From the NCBI RefSeq assembly GCF_024498275.1, contig NZ_CP101809.1, positions 620,001 to 684,000 of the forward strand: DNA of 64,000 nt, in the 5' to 3' direction. Origin of the DNA: Mycoplasmoides fastidiosum. Lineage in GTDB: Bacteria > Bacillota_I > Bacilli_A > Mycoplasmatales > Mycoplasmoidaceae. The stretch's first letter is position 1; every line of letters begins with the position of its first letter. Below, piece by piece: positions 32,103 through 44,852 of the stretch. The notes below the pieces were generated by a model. It ran no database searches. It was not told the DNA's origin and worked only from the letters and a program-made list of their open reading frames with translations. Made by a program: the position numbers and the translations under genes.

Positions 32103-32327
32103 ATATTAAAAGTATTTTATCTGTTAATTGATCCCGAGGAATCAGTGATGTCATTTTATCATTCTTAAATTTTAATCCTAAATAATCTACTAATAAAATC
32201 AGGTTACAAAAAGATTTTAAAACCCAAACTTTTTTTATAAAAACTGGGGATATAGTGATAAAATTTATAATTTTTTATGTTAAAATGTAATATCTATAAA
32301 GTAGAAAAGTTTTGTCGAAGGGATCAA

Positions 32328-33215
32328 ATGGATAATTTAAAGAAATTAGGGCTTTGCACAAAACATTCCAGAGATGCTGACGTTTTGTCTGAATTAATTA
32401 AGAACGCACAAAATGCCGGATTTGATTTTATTGATTGTGCCTGAAGGTACGGTAACGAAGCAGCGATTGGAATTGCAATTAAAAAAATCGAAACTAAATA
32501 CAAACGATTTAGTTTGAAAATGGAATTACAATCTAAAATTTGGCCTTCCCAGTACAAAGGTGGAATTAATAAATCGTTAAAAACATCACTGCAAAAATTA
32601 GGTAACATTCAAGAAATTGATTCTTACTTATTACACCGTCCACATTGCGACACAAAAATGACTATTAGTGCCTGAAAACAATTGGTCGACTGTAAACGCA
32701 TTCGGAATGTAAAAGTAATTGGCGTTTCTAATTTTGATAAGGATTTAATTTTAAAATTATACGAAATTACTAACTATCTTCCTGAATTTAACCGCATTGA
32801 ATTATCAGTTAATAACATGCGTTGGGACCGAATTAATTTTTGTAAATCGAAAAATATTGCAATTCAAGCCTATGCTCCTTTAGGCGATATTGAATCTAAT
32901 CTAACTGATAAACGCATCATTAAAATTGCTGAAAAATACGATGCTACAGTGCCTCAAATTTTATTAGCTTATTTAATGTACTTTGATATTTCTCCAATTA
33001 TTTGTGCACACAACAAAAAAGAAATTGATGAATATGCCAAAGCCAAAGAAATCGATTTAAATGCCAAAGATATTGAAGAACTAAATAAAATCAATACTTA
33101 CCACAACACTTGCCCTGAAACCGAAGAAATTGATTTTGATGAAATTGATCGGGAACAAAACAATGTGTTTAACAAAATTAAAGCTGGTGCACAGAAGCGA
33201 AACACCAACCTTTAA
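32328..33215 (+). CDS. Aldo/keto reductase
   Basis: 295 residues in one frame with TGA-Trp at 32442 and 32673. TIM-barrel NAD(P)H oxidoreductase. The tetrad is recognisable: Asp and Tyr in FIDCAWRYGNE, Lys in QSKIW, His in YLLHRPH. Cofactor region IQAYAPLGDIES and the Cys/Ala-rich segment ISPIICAHNKKEIDEY (family IPG..., here altered) follow. Shorter than some AKRs and with a charged, acidic tail. Substrate unknown. Monocistronic, with its own terminator; promoter candidates TATAAT (32260 region) and TTAAAAT (32280 region) lie upstream. Confidence 0.86.
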
Positions 33216-33235
33216 TTGTGATTTTTTATTTTTTT

Positions 33236-33271
33236 AAAACACCATTACTAAAAACGTAATGGTGTTTTTTT
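33236..33271 (+). terminator. Terminator after the aldo/keto reductase
   Basis: 13-bp arms AAAACACCATTAC / GTAATGGTGTTTT, 7-nt loop, T run; 20 bp after the stop. Confidence 0.9.
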
Positions 33272-33341
33272 AATGGGCCACATTTTTTTATTCAGAAGTG
33301 TATTAAAATAATTAATTAGAAATTTAGCCAAAAGAGTTCAT

Positions 33342-35261
33342 ATGAATAAAAAAACTAACCACTCCTATTCTGATGAGAGCATTCAAGTCTTAGAAGAATT
33401 AGAGGCTGTCCGAAAACGGCCCGGAATGTACATTGGTTCTACTAACCAAGAAGGTTTGCACCACTTAATTTGAGAAATCGTTGATAACAGTGTTGACGAA
33501 GTAATTGCGGGGTATGCTAATAAAATTGTGATCCAACTATTTCCTGATCATTCAGTAATGGTTCAAGATAATGGTCGGGGCATTCCGGTTGGAATTCATA
33601 AAACAACCAAACTTTCAACCGTTGATACTGTTTTTACTAAATTGCATGCTGGAGGAAAATTTGGGGGTGATTCAGCTTATAAAGTTTCGGGTGGTTTACA
33701 CGGGGTTGGTTCATCTGTGGTTAATGCTTTGAGTGAATTCTTAATTGTTGAAGTAGCCCGAGATAAAACTTTGTACCAATCCCAATTTCATAATGGGGGT
33801 AAAATCAAACAAGCCCTAAAAAAAATTGGTAATACTACAATCCGAGGTACTAAAGTTTATTTCAAACCTGATAAAACAATTTTTCCTATTTGTGAATTTC
33901 GTAGCAACATTATTATTGAACGGTTGCGCGAAACTTCATATTTATTTGAAAATTTAATCATTAGTTTTACTGATCAAGAAAATAACACCCACATTTTCAA
34001 TGCAACTGAAGGGTTGGCTGGTTATGTAAAATTCATGAACGAAAACCGTAAAGGTATCAGTCCTATTTGTTTTTTTCAGGGCGAAGAAGAAAAAATTAGT
34101 GTGAAACTTGCTTTTCAATATACCGATGAAATTAATGATAGTGTAGTTTCATTTGCTAATTCAGTAAAAACTAAATTAGGTGGTAGTCATGAAATTGGAT
34201 TTAAAAACGCCATTACTGAAGTTATTAACGCTTATGCTAAGAAGAATAAATTATTAAAAAAAGGCGATTTAGAAACCAGCGACATTTTAGAAGGTATTTC
34301 AGCAGTAATTTCAGTGCATATTCCTGAAAGTTTAATCATGTACGAAGGCCAAACTAAAAACAAACTCTTCACTCCCGAAGCTAAAAATGCTGTCTATAAA
34401 GTAGCAGTTAACCAAATTAGTAAATGATTAACCGATAATAAACCAGCAGCTGAAGCAATCATCAAAAAAGCAATCTTGTCTCAAGAATCTCGGGTGGCTG
34501 CAAAAAAAGCCCGTGAAGAAGTTCGTAAAATTAAAACCGCAAAAAACACCCGAATGTTAGCGGGTAAGTTAACTCCTGCTCAATCTAAAAAAGCAAGTGA
34601 TAATGAAATTTTTATTGTTGAAGGAGATTCTGCGGGTGGTTCGGCCAAAAACTGTCGTTCTAAATTTAATCAAGCAATTCTGCCTTTAAAAGGGAAAATT
34701 ATTAACGCTGAAAAATTTCGGTTAATTGATTTATTAAACAATGATGAAATCACTTCGATTATTAATGCGATTGGGGTTGGTTTTGGTAAGGACATTGACC
34801 TAAAAAAAATTAATTATGGCAAAATCATTATCATGACCGACGCGGATAATGATGGAGCGCATATTCAATCTTTATTATTGACTTTGTTTTATCGGTACAT
34901 GAAACCATTGATCGAAAATAATCATGTGTATTTAGCTAATCCTCCCCTTTATATGGTCAAAGTACCCAAAATTAAAAAACCGTTTTATGTTTGAACCAAT
35001 CATGAAATTAACCAGCTGAAACAAAAACACGAATCAGTGGAAATTAAACGCTTTAAAGGTTTGGGAGAAATGCAACCAGAACAGTTATGAGAAACTACCA
35101 TGAACCCTGAAACCCGTCAATTAGTTTTAGTTACGATGGAAAATATTTCCTTAATTGAACGTCGGGTACTAACTTTAATGGGTAATGATATTGCAATTCG
35201 ACGGGATTGAATTAATGAAAATGTCAATTTCGTAGCTGAGGATGAAATCTATGAAAAATAA
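33342..35261 (+). CDS. parE: DNA topoisomerase IV subunit B
   Basis: 639 residues, typical of Gram-positive ParE/GyrB. GHKL ATPase motifs: [50 protein letters not shown]; then the TOPRIM domain with [26 protein letters not shown] and [11 protein letters not shown]. The TOPRIM text ([19 protein letters not shown]) and the partner ParC favour ParE over GyrB. It overlaps parC by 20 bp. TGA-Trp at 33471, 34425, 34992, 35088 and 35208. Confidence 0.9.
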
Positions 35262-37725
35262 AAAATCCGCTACTGTTGCTGAATCCATGATCGAACGGCC
35301 GTTAGAAGAAGTTATTTCTGAATTATACGGCCGGTATGCTAAATACGTAATCCAAGAACGGGCTTTACCTGATTTACGCGATGGTTTAAAACCGGTTCAA
35401 CGCCGAATTTTATATGTTGCTCATCTAAAAAATTTAACCCACAAGCATCCGCACAAAAAATCCACCAATTTAGTTGGTGAGGTAATGGGGAATTTTCACC
35501 CTCACGGGGATAGTTCAATTTATGATGCCATCGTGCGAATGGCACAACCCTGAAAATCTAATCTTCTTTTATTAGAGATGCACGGTAATGTTGGTTCGAT
35601 TGATGGTGATCCAGCCGCTGCTAGTCGTTATACAGAAATTCGGTTAGGAGCAGTGAGTGAATGAATGTTAAAAAACATTGACAAAAAAACAGTTAATTTT
35701 GTCAATAATTTTGATGACACCAAAAAAGAACCAACTGTTTTACCTGCCCAATTTTTTAATTTATTAGTTAACGGAAGTACTGGAATTGCTGCTGGGGGTT
35801 ATGCCACCACTATCCCCCCTTTTAATCCTTCTGAATTATCAAAAGTTCTTTTAAAATTAATTGATGAACCTAATCTGTCAGTCAACCAAATTTTAAAAAT
35901 TTTACCTGCTCCAGATTTTCCAACTAAAGGAACAATTGAAATGGGAACAGGTATTAAAGAAGCTTATGAGACTGGGCGGGGTAAATTTTTTATTCATGCC
36001 AATTACACAGTTGTTGAACAAGCTAAAATTAAACAAATTGTTTTTTCCGACATTCCTTTTGATACTAATAAAGCAGTGATTGTTAAAGAAATTGATGATT
36101 TAATTTGAAATAATGATTTACCTAATTTAATTGAAGTTCGAGATGAATCAGATCGAAACGGCTTATCAATTGTCATTGATGTTGAAAAAAACGCCGATAT
36201 TCCAACAATCATTAATTTCTTATACAAAAAAACCCGATTAAGAATTAGCTACCCAATTAATTTTGTGGTGATTGATAATCGCAAGCCCAAATTAATGAGT
36301 ATGCCATCGTTACTAAACTCGTTTTTAACCCATTTTAAGGATGTAATTCGTAAAGCATTTGAATATGATGTCAACCAAATTGAAATGCGCATTGAAATTC
36401 TATTAGGTTTTATTAAAGCCCTGTCAATTACTGATGAAATCATCACTTTAATCCGCCGCAGTTCTGATAAACAAGATGCGAAAACCAAAATGCAAGATCG
36501 GTATGGTTTTAGTGAAAGACAAGCTGAAGCCATTGTTCAGTTACGTTTGTATCGCTTAAGTGCAGCTGATGTACGCACTTTTAAAGAAGAACACCAAGAA
36601 CTAGAACAAAATTTAGCTCGCATTAAAGCTTTATTAAATGATCAAGAACAGTTTAATTATCATTTGAAATCATTAATCTTAGAATTCAACAAAGAATTTG
36701 GTTTAAAACGTCAAACCCAATTAACTGAAGAGGTATTAAATCTAGAAGTTAATGAAGAAGTTTTGGTAGCTGATAAACCTGTGTTTTATACTTGAACCAA
36801 AAACCAGGAATTAAAAATTATTGATCAGAAAAAAATCGATTTCACTGATTTAAAAAATAACAAAATTAAAGCCAATGATTTTTATCGAGATTTAATAGAA
36901 ATCAATAACCGTGATTCATTACTAATTTTCAGCAATACTGGCAATGCTTATGTTTTAAATGTTGCTAAAATTGATACGAAAAAACTCAACGCATTACCAA
37001 CTGTAATAAGTAGTTATTTAAAAACTGATCCCCACGAACAAATTATTGGCATTCATCCCATTTCTTATACGTGAAATTTAGATCACAAAATGGTTTTATT
37101 AACGACTAAAAACGGCCTAACTAAAAAAGTTTTAATTAATCAGTTTCTTAAAAATAAATCTAGTCGGGGTTTGATTGCAATCAAATTAAGCGAAAATGAC
37201 CAACTAGTTGATTCTTTATTAATTAATGATAATTTGGGATCAGTGTTATTTTTAACTAAAAACAGTATGGGTAGTCATGTTTTAATTAATAGTATTAATT
37301 GTTTATCCCGTAATTCTTCAGGACAACGAGCAATGAAGTTAAAACCTAACGATGCAATTGTTGGTTGTTTAGAAGTGCCAGCTAATTCTAATGCTGAATT
37401 ATTTTTATGATTTGAATCTGGTATTAAAAAAATAAGTTTTAATAATAAAAATGATTTAAATAAATTAGCTTTGCAGGGTTTTAGTTTGGCCAAAACCAAA
37501 ACCACTTTAGAACGTGGTTTCTTTTTAACTGAAAAAGATTTTTTATGAATTAAAACTACTGATGAAACGATTGATTTAATACCTGTGAGTCAATTTAGAA
37601 AAACTGCTTTAGGCACGGGGGTGGAAAATCAAACTTTTATCGATCTTTGAAAAGAAACCTTATTTGCCCAACCTTTATCATTTACTCAAAATGAAAAAGA
37701 AACCCCAATCGCCAAATTATTCTAG
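35242..37725 (+). CDS. parC: DNA topoisomerase IV subunit A
   Basis: 827 residues. Breakage-reunion domain with [35 protein letters not shown] and the catalytic Tyr in [11 protein letters not shown]; GyrA/ParC beta-propeller repeats follow (residues about 500-800). The quinolone-determining segment [11 protein letters not shown] shows the wild-type Ser and Asp. The first ATG (35242) overlaps parE by 20 bp; a second ATG nine bases later is equally possible. TGA-Trp codons split it into at least six pieces under the standard code. Confidence 0.92.
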
Positions 37726-37782
37726 TAATGAATAAAACAAACTTTAGGGGCGTTTAATAAAAAATGAACTGGAAAATTGGTT

Positions 37783-38454
37783 ATGAAAAAAATTAATAAT
37801 CTAGTTACTTCTTCTAAAACTTGATGAAAAGAAAGTAAGAAATTGATTAATAAACTTTGACCCCAAAAGTTTTTATTTAGTTGATTCCAATACTTTCGTC
37901 CTAATATTTTTGTCTCTAATTTGTCCCAAATTAATGTTGACTCTTTAGTCGGCAATAAAATCAAATTAGTTGTTTTAGATTTAGATAACACATTAGCCCC
38001 CTTTTTTGGGCGGAAACCAACCAGTTATGCTTTGAAATTTATTAACAAATTAAAAAGTCGGGACATGATTGTTGTGGTTGCTTCTAATAACCACAAACGG
38101 AGGGTTGTTAATTTCTTTCGAGGCATTGATATGATTGATGATTTAATTTGAATTGCTTTAAAACCTTTTCCGTACAAAATTGCAAAAGTGCTAAAAAAAT
38201 ATAATGTTTTACCCGAACAAACCGTTATTATTGGCGACCAATTTATTACTGATATTTGAGCAGCTAACTGATTAGGTTCTAAAAGCATTTTAGTAACATC
38301 ACTAATCAATTTACCAGTCAATAAAATCACTAAAAAATTAAGCTTTAAATATTTAGTGGAAAATCATATTTATGCCGCTTTACAAAAAAACAATATGTTA
38401 AACCAATCCGAGTTATCCAAAATTATTATAGGCACCGATGATGAAATCCTCTAA
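37783..38454 (+). CDS. yqeG: YqeG-family HAD phosphatase
   Basis: 223 residues. HAD motif I is LVVLDLDNTLAPFFG (DxDxT), motif II VVASNNHK, motif III region KPFPYKIAKVLKK and motif IV VIIGDQFITDIWAA. Related YqeG/GEP4 proteins dephosphorylate phosphatidylglycerophosphate. Preceding residues 1-45 are basic with five TGA-coded Trp (37822, 37825, 37858, 37882), probably a membrane-contacting helix. The ATG 3 bp after parC is out of frame and stops quickly; 37783 is the first in-frame ATG. It overlaps yqeH by 17 bp, the order seen in Bacillus. Confidence 0.85.
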
Positions 38455-39559
38455 AAATCCGCAAACTGATTCTGCTAAAAAATGTAAGGGTTGTGGTAGT
38501 CAATTAAGTACTAATCCTGTTGATTTAGGCTATACCCCTAAACCAATCATTGAAGTGAGTTTATGCCAGTGTTGTTACCAATTAAAACACTATCAAAAAC
38601 CACCCCGTATTGACCCATCCCAAACAACTACATTTTTAAATACCCTCCAAAATTTAAAAATCAATAACAAAGATTCCAATAAAATTTTGACTGTTGTTGT
38701 TACTGATATTTATAATTTGAGCCTTTTAAAACAAATTGATCAGTATTTAATTTCTAAAAATGTTTTAATTTGTATTAATAAATCCGAATTAATATCATAC
38801 TTTCAAAAAGCAATTTTAAAGCATGCTTGGGATCAAGTTTTAAAACAAAAAAAGCTCAACTTCCAAATTACTTTTCTTTCTGCATTAAATCAAGTTGGAT
38901 TAAATAGCTTTTTAAGTTATTTGAAAAAATTCTTTCAAATTTATTTCGTTGGTAATTCTGGAGTCGGTAAATCATTATTAATCAATAGTGTAACCAAAAA
39001 ATTAGGTGCCAAAACAATTAATTTGGTTGGAAGTTATTTGAATACCACCAAAAATATTATTGCTAATAAAATTGAACGTCTAAAATTAATTGATACTCCC
39101 GGAACCCAACGTAGTTTTGGCATTTTTCAATATTTGGCTCCAAGTCAAATTAAAACTTTACAAAAAAGTAAATGACATAAAAAAATTTATCAATCTTCTC
39201 AATCTCGTACTTATTTTTTTGAAAACTATTTAGTGTTACAAGTCGATAAAAATAAAAATTCAGATGATAAAATTAGCATCATCTATCATGGACCGAATGT
39301 AACCCAAGTTATCCATACTAAAAACGAAAATTTTCAACTTGAAATTTTGAACAATTTTCCACAATTACAAAAGTATGCTGATACACAACTAGCACCTGAA
39401 AACTGAAGCAAACATGAATTTCAACTAGATCAAAATACCCATTTTGTAATTGATGATTTTGGTTGAATTGATATCCATACTCCAAGTGCAATTCGTGTAA
39501 TAATTTATTTACCTCCCCAAGTTCACATTACTCAATTTAATTACTGAAAAACCCTTTAA
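38438..39559 (+). CDS. yqeH: Circularly permuted GTPase YqeH
   Basis: 373 residues from the first of two adjacent ATGs. YqeH/RqaH acts in 30S ribosome assembly. N-terminal zinc finger CKGCGS...CQCC at residues 16-50, then the permuted order of GTPase motifs: INKSEL (G4), SALNQVG (G5), FVGNSGVGKSLLINS (G1), KLIDTPG (G3). The C-terminal domain (residues 250-373) is the RNA-binding part. The 4-base overlap region with yqeG and 2-bp gap to the next gene place it in the yqeG-yqeH-nadD-yqeK type cluster. Confidence 0.92.
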
Positions 39560-39561
39560 TT

Positions 39562-40707
39562 ATGGCTAGAACTCACCCATCCAAAATCATTGTTTACAGC
39601 TCTGCATTTGATCCGATTAGTAACTTTAATATCAAAATTGCTGAACAAGCAGCCCAATCAGTTGATGCTGATTTGGTTTATTTATTGCCTAGTTACTATG
39701 GTCAGTATGGAACTATTCATTCTGCTTCTGATCAAGAACGCATTCACATGTGTCGATTAGCAATCCCCAAACCTTTAAAACCGCGCTATCTTGTAAGTGA
39801 TTATGAACTGCAAAAAAAAGAAAAATCAAATCCTTACGATACTTTAGAAGCATTAAAAAGTTTGCACCCAGATGCTCAATTTTATTTATTAGTTGATTAT
39901 GAAACTTTAAGCACTTTTTCTGAATTGTACGATGCAGCTTTAATTAAATCGATGGTAACTTTTATTTGTTATAAAAATAAGGATATTGATCAACTTAAAT
40001 CGAATTTTTTAAATGATGCGAAAATTGAATATATAGATGATGATGGGTACAATCCTAATCAGCCACCTTTATTTTTAAACCCCACTCTGAACGAACTAAA
40101 TCAAAAAGTGATTGATTATATTAACCAATACGGCACTTATGCTAAAGCCCAACTAAAACATATGGTCAGTCAAGAACGTTACCAACATTGTTTAGCAGTT
40201 GCTGATACAGCTGTTAAAATTGCTCAAATTTATAATCATGCTGACACTAAACACGATCCAACTGAACAACAAAAATTAATTGCTGATGCTTATATCGCTG
40301 GGTTGTATCACGATTTGTGCAAAGAATTGCGGTCCCATGATTTAATTGATATTGCCCGAAATCAATTAAAAATCAAATGGTGACCCACTAAAAAAGTTTT
40401 ACACGGACCAGTAGCGGCTTGATGGTTAAAGCACAAATATTATTTAAATAATTCCCGAATTCTAAGCGCAGTTGCTCAACATACGATGCCGATTGTATCC
40501 CAACCCGATCCGTTAACTAAAATTGTTTTCTTGGCTGATCGGTTAGAGCCTAAACGCGAAGCAGCTTGAACCCCACCAAAATTTAAAATGTTTTGGGATT
40601 TGTTAAATAACAACCAATTTGAAGAATGTTATCAATTAGTTAAGACTGAAACGGCTGCTTTGCACGAATCTCAGCCTGAACCATTTGTTTATCCAACTAA
40701 ATTTTAA
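39562..40707 (+). CDS. Decayed NadD domain fused to YqeK HD hydrolase
   Basis: 381 residues. Residues 1-190 resemble NadD (IIVYSSAFDPISNFNIKIAE, VYLLPSYYGQYG) but the GGxFxPxHxGH nucleotide-binding motif is gone: both His and the second Gly are replaced (SAFDPISNFNI), and no ISSTxIR is seen. Residues 195-381 are an intact YqeK: RYQHCLAVADTAVKIA, YHDLCKEL (HD), HGPVAAWWLK, AVAQHTM and LADRLEPKR. YqeK enzymes hydrolyse diadenosine tetraphosphate. Trp-Trp at 40379-40383 and others use TGA. It sits after yqeG-yqeH, the ancestral nadD-yqeK place; the functional NadD is at 30.1 kb. Confidence 0.85.
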
Positions 40708-40773
40708 AAGCAAAATCAGAAACAAGATTAATGCTTTACAATTAATTTTTGAGATCTATACTGGAGAATCAAC

Positions 40774-41073
40774 GTGAAATTTCTTTCCTTATTAGCAAAC
40801 ACTATCACCCAAGCTAACGAAGTTGTTTTAAAATACAGCCAATACCAATACGATTTAGCAGTTGGTTTGGGTGTGGGTTTAGGCATCTTTTTTTCTTTAA
40901 TTGCTGGTTTAATCATTGGTTGATATTTAGCAATGCGAGTATTTAAAAAACAACTCCGCGAAAACCCGCCCATTACTGAAAAACAAATCCGACAAATGTA
41001 CATGCAAATGGGGCGTAAACCATCTGAAAAACAAATTAAGCAAATTATGAATCAATTCAAAAAACAATCATAA
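40774..41073 (+). CDS. UPF0154 (YneF-like) single-pass membrane protein
   Basis: 99 residues from GTG, 9 bp after a GGAGA ribosome binding site. Residues 28-55 form one membrane helix (GLGVGLGIFFSLIAGLIIGW); the cytoplasmic C-terminus has the family signature ENPPITEKQIRQMYMQMGRK followed by PSEKQIKQIM. Function is unknown in any species. The N-terminal 27 residues extend beyond the usual 70-residue family length. It is hidden from a standard-code search by GTG start and TGA at 40918. Confidence 0.88.
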
Positions 41074-41101
41074 TTTGTTTTTTATTTGGAAGTTTTAAAC
41101 T

Positions 41102-41665
41102 ATGCCTAAATTCATTATCGCCGTTGAAAAACCCGAACAATACCCTGACAATCATTTATTTGAATGTTGTTTGGTTGGTCGGTCTAATGTTGGTAAATCT
41201 TCATTAATTAATGGTTTGGCTAAACAGGCAATTGCCTATATTTCCAAAACCCCTGGACGAACTCAAACGGTTAATTTTTATAATTTTGACTCATTTTGAC
41301 TAATCGATTTACCTGGCTATGGTTATGCCAAAGTAAATTATGACCGTAAACAAAAATTAACTACTATTATTGAAAACTACGTTTCACATCGACCCCAATT
41401 AATTGCTGTTGTTCAAGTTTGTGATATCAATGTCATTACTGAACATGATGTTGAAGTGAAAGATTATTTAATCACTAAATTTGATAACTACTTATTAGCC
41501 TTAAACAAAATGGATAAGCTATCTTACAGTCAACAACAGCATCAACTGAAACTAATTGCTGCTAAAATGAATTTAGATCTTAATAAAATTTTGTTAGTTA
41601 GCGCACGCAAAAAAACTAATACCGAAAAACTTTTAGCACTAATCAAAGCTTGAACTCGTAAATAA
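41102..41665 (+). CDS. ysxC: Ribosome biogenesis GTPase YsxC/EngB
   Basis: 187 residues. GTPase for 50S assembly. G1 [16 protein letters not shown]2 [12 protein letters not shown]3 [12 protein letters not shown]4 LNKMDKLS, G5 SARK. TGA-Trp at 41297 and 41651. It precedes valS by 5 bp, the same neighbour as in M. genitalium. Confidence 0.94.
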
Positions 41666-41670
41666 TTTTT

Positions 41671-44253
41671 ATGTCTAAACCGATTAATTTTTATCAACAC
41701 CAACAAATCGAAAACCAAATTCCCAGTGGCTGACAAAATTTGGCAATTGGAACAATTGCTTCTGATCAAACCAAATATTTTTCCATTGTTTTACCACCCC
41801 CTAATGTAACAGGTATTTTACATTTAGGTCACGCTTGAGACGGCACTTTACAAGACATGTTGATTCGGTTTTATAAATTACAAAAATACAATGTTTTGTG
41901 AGCCAGTGGAATGGATCATGCTGGAATTGCGACACAAACTAAATTCGAAAAAGAACTACGCGAAAAACAAATTGATAAAGACCAATACACCCGTCAAGAA
42001 TTTAACGCTTTAATTACCGAATGAAAAAACCAACACGCTCAAACTATTCGTCAGCAATGAGCTAAAATGGGTTTTTGTTTAAGTAAAACTAATGAACGAT
42101 TCACTTTAGATGATCATTCGGTTCAAGTAGTATTGGATTCGTTTGCTGAACTTTATCAAAAAGGTTTAATTTATCGGGCCGAAAAGTTAGTTAACTGGGA
42201 CACTCATTTACAAACAGCCATTTCTAATATTGAAATCATTCACAAAGAAGTAGCTGATGTTATTTATCATATTGATTATACTTGTGCTACTAATTCTGAA
42301 ATTAAGCTAAAAGTTTCTACGACCAGACCCGAAACAATGTTTGGTGATGTTTGTTTAGTCGTTAATCCTGATGATCAACGTTATCAAAAATATTTAAATC
42401 TTGAATTTATTAATCCCGCAAATAATCAACCTTTAAAAATCATTACTGATCCTTATGTTGATCCAAGTTTTGGTTCAGGAGTAATGAAATGTACACCTGC
42501 ACACGATTTTAATGATTATCAAATTGGTTTAGATCACCAATTACCCCTTGTCAAATGCATTGGTTTAGATGGCAAAATGTTAAATAATTGTTTGGAATTT
42601 AGTGGTTTAGATAAAACGGATTGTCGTCAGCAATTAGTGGCTAAATTTAAGCGGCTAAATATTTTAAAAACTGAACCTCACATTAATAATGTTGGCTATT
42701 CTGATCGCACTAATGTTGTTATTGAACCCATGTTATCTGAACAATGATTCGTTAAAACTTCAGTAGTTGCCAAAAAAACTAAAGAAATTTTGGAACAAAA
42801 CCCTGATCAATTATCTTTTTTTCCGGATAATTTTTTGAAACAAATGTTTCATTATTTATCCAATATGGAAGACTGGTGTATTTCTCGACAACTCACTTGG
42901 GGAATTCAAATTCCGATTTTTTATAATCAAAAAACAAAAGCTATAGTAAATGCAACTACAGCTCCTGATCAATCGGGCGATTGGGTTCAAGATTCGGATG
43001 TATTTGATACTTGGTATTCTTCTGGTCTATGACCATTAACCACCACTGAAACTTATAAGAATCAAAACTCCCGATTTCAGCATTTTTTCCCCACTTCAGT
43101 ATTAGTAACCGGAACAGATATTTTATTTTTTTGAGTGTCGCGAATGATGATGTTTGGAGCAGTTTTTGGAAAATTGATGCCGTTTAAAAAAGTTTATTTA
43201 CACGGCTTAATTCGCGACCAACTCAACAGAAAAATGTCTAAGTCATTGGGAAATGGTGTTGATCCTCAAGAATTAATTCAACAATATGGTGCTGATGCTA
43301 CCCGATTGTTCTTTATCGACAACACTAATAGTGGTGAAGATTTAATTTATGTTGAAGCTAAAGTTAAAGATGCTAGTGCTTTCATTAATAAATTTTGGAA
43401 TGCTTACAATTTTTTACAGCATAAAAATATCAATTTAACTGATACCAATTTTGATCTAAACACTTTAAATTGATCTGAAAAATGAATTTATGCAAAATTA
43501 GCAGCTTTAAACAAACAATTGTTGCGTCATTATGAACAATTACAATTTAATTTAATTAGTAAAAAAATCACTGATTTCGTTTGGAATGATTTTTGTGGTT
43601 GGTTTATTGAATTTATTAAATTTAATTTCCCAAATAGAGTTCAAGTTAATAGTCAAAAATTCATCAGTTTTATTTGACATAAAATTCTGATTTTACTAAA
43701 TCCCTTAATTCCTTTTGTAACCGAATTTATTTATGATCAAATTCATCAAACAAGCAATCAATTTTATAATCAAGTTGATGTTTTAATTGAATTTGAACAA
43801 CCTGAACACCCTTGATTTTTTCAGTTTATTCAAGCAGTGCGGAACATTCGTAACGAATTAAAAGATCATCATACTAAATGACAATTTATAATTCATAATA
43901 ATGATAAAAATAATCATATAGCAACAGAAATTACTGCAGTTACTGATTTATTTGCTATGGTAAATTGTGAGCTGATTAATTCGGCGCAAGATCAAACTAA
44001 GATTTCATTTGCAATTAAAAATTATTTGTTCGATTTGTATTGCTCATTCGAACAAACCCAACAATACCAAGAAATTTTAAATAAAAAAATTGCTAAATTA
44101 AATGCCGAAGTTGTACGGTCAGAAAACATTTTGGCTAACCAAAACTTTTTATTAAAAGCAACGACTGAAAAAGTTGAACTAGAAAAAATAAAATTAAAAA
44201 ATTATCAAGAAGAATTAAAAAATTATCAATTAATTCTAAAGTTACAAAAATAA
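41671..44253 (+). CDS. valS: Valyl-tRNA synthetase
   Basis: 860 residues, class I. HIGH-type motif [15 protein letters not shown], editing domain with [41 protein letters not shown], and KMSKS motif [15 protein letters not shown]-terminal coiled coil (residues 790-860, [16 protein letters not shown]) that packs on tRNA. Many Trp codons are TGA (for example 41737, 41836, 42022, 42745), so it appears fragmented under the standard code. Confidence 0.96.
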
Positions 44254-44256
44254 AAT

Positions 44257-44754
44257 ATGTCAAATCACATTGAAATTGAATTATCTCAAACTCAAATTAT
44301 TTTTACTAGAATCGTGGCATTTAATTTTATTTTTTTGCTGCCAATTTTAATTCTTTTTACTGAATGGGTAATTTTCTTTTTCTGAAACGACCGGAAGTAT
44401 TTATCAAATCGCTTGGCTGATAAATGTCATAAATATAATAAAATTATTCATTCAATTGCATTTGGGTTAGCAATTCTTTTCTTTTTTAGTGTAGTTGGTT
44501 TGATTATTTTTTTTAATGTTTATACTAATAGAGATAATTGATGAAAAAATAATCAATATATTTGAAAGTTTAATCCCTCAATTTCCAAAAATATTTTCTT
44601 GGGATGAGTTAATTTTGGTTTCATTATTTATCTTTTAGATACATTATTTTATTTAAATTACAACATTCGTAAAACCCATTCTTATTTTGCTGTTTATTAT
44701 CAAAAATACAAGCAAAATAAAGTTGGTTATCAAAACTCAAATCCGAACCAATAA
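44257..44754 (+). CDS. Three-helix membrane protein, unknown function
   Basis: 165 residues starting 3 bp after valS. Hydrophobic segments near residues 18-45 (IVAFNFIFLLPILILF), 68-92 (SIAFGLAILFFFSVVGLIIFF) and 118-138 (FLGWVNFGFIIYLLDTLFYL); basic C-terminus with YYQKYKQNK. Five TGA-Trp codons, one a TGA-TGA pair. No family recognised; coding is supported by tight spacing and codon use. Confidence 0.75.
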
Positions 44755-44852
44755 ATTTGTGATAAGATATTAGCAATAGAAAAATTTGTTTATTAAATTT
44801 TAATTCGAATTTTTACATTAAAAAATAAGGTTAAGTGTAATATAAAAATTAT

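Noticed and set aside
37728-37757. yqeG starting at the ATG 3 bp after parC
   Set aside because: That ATG is out of frame with the HAD motifs and meets TAA after nine codons.
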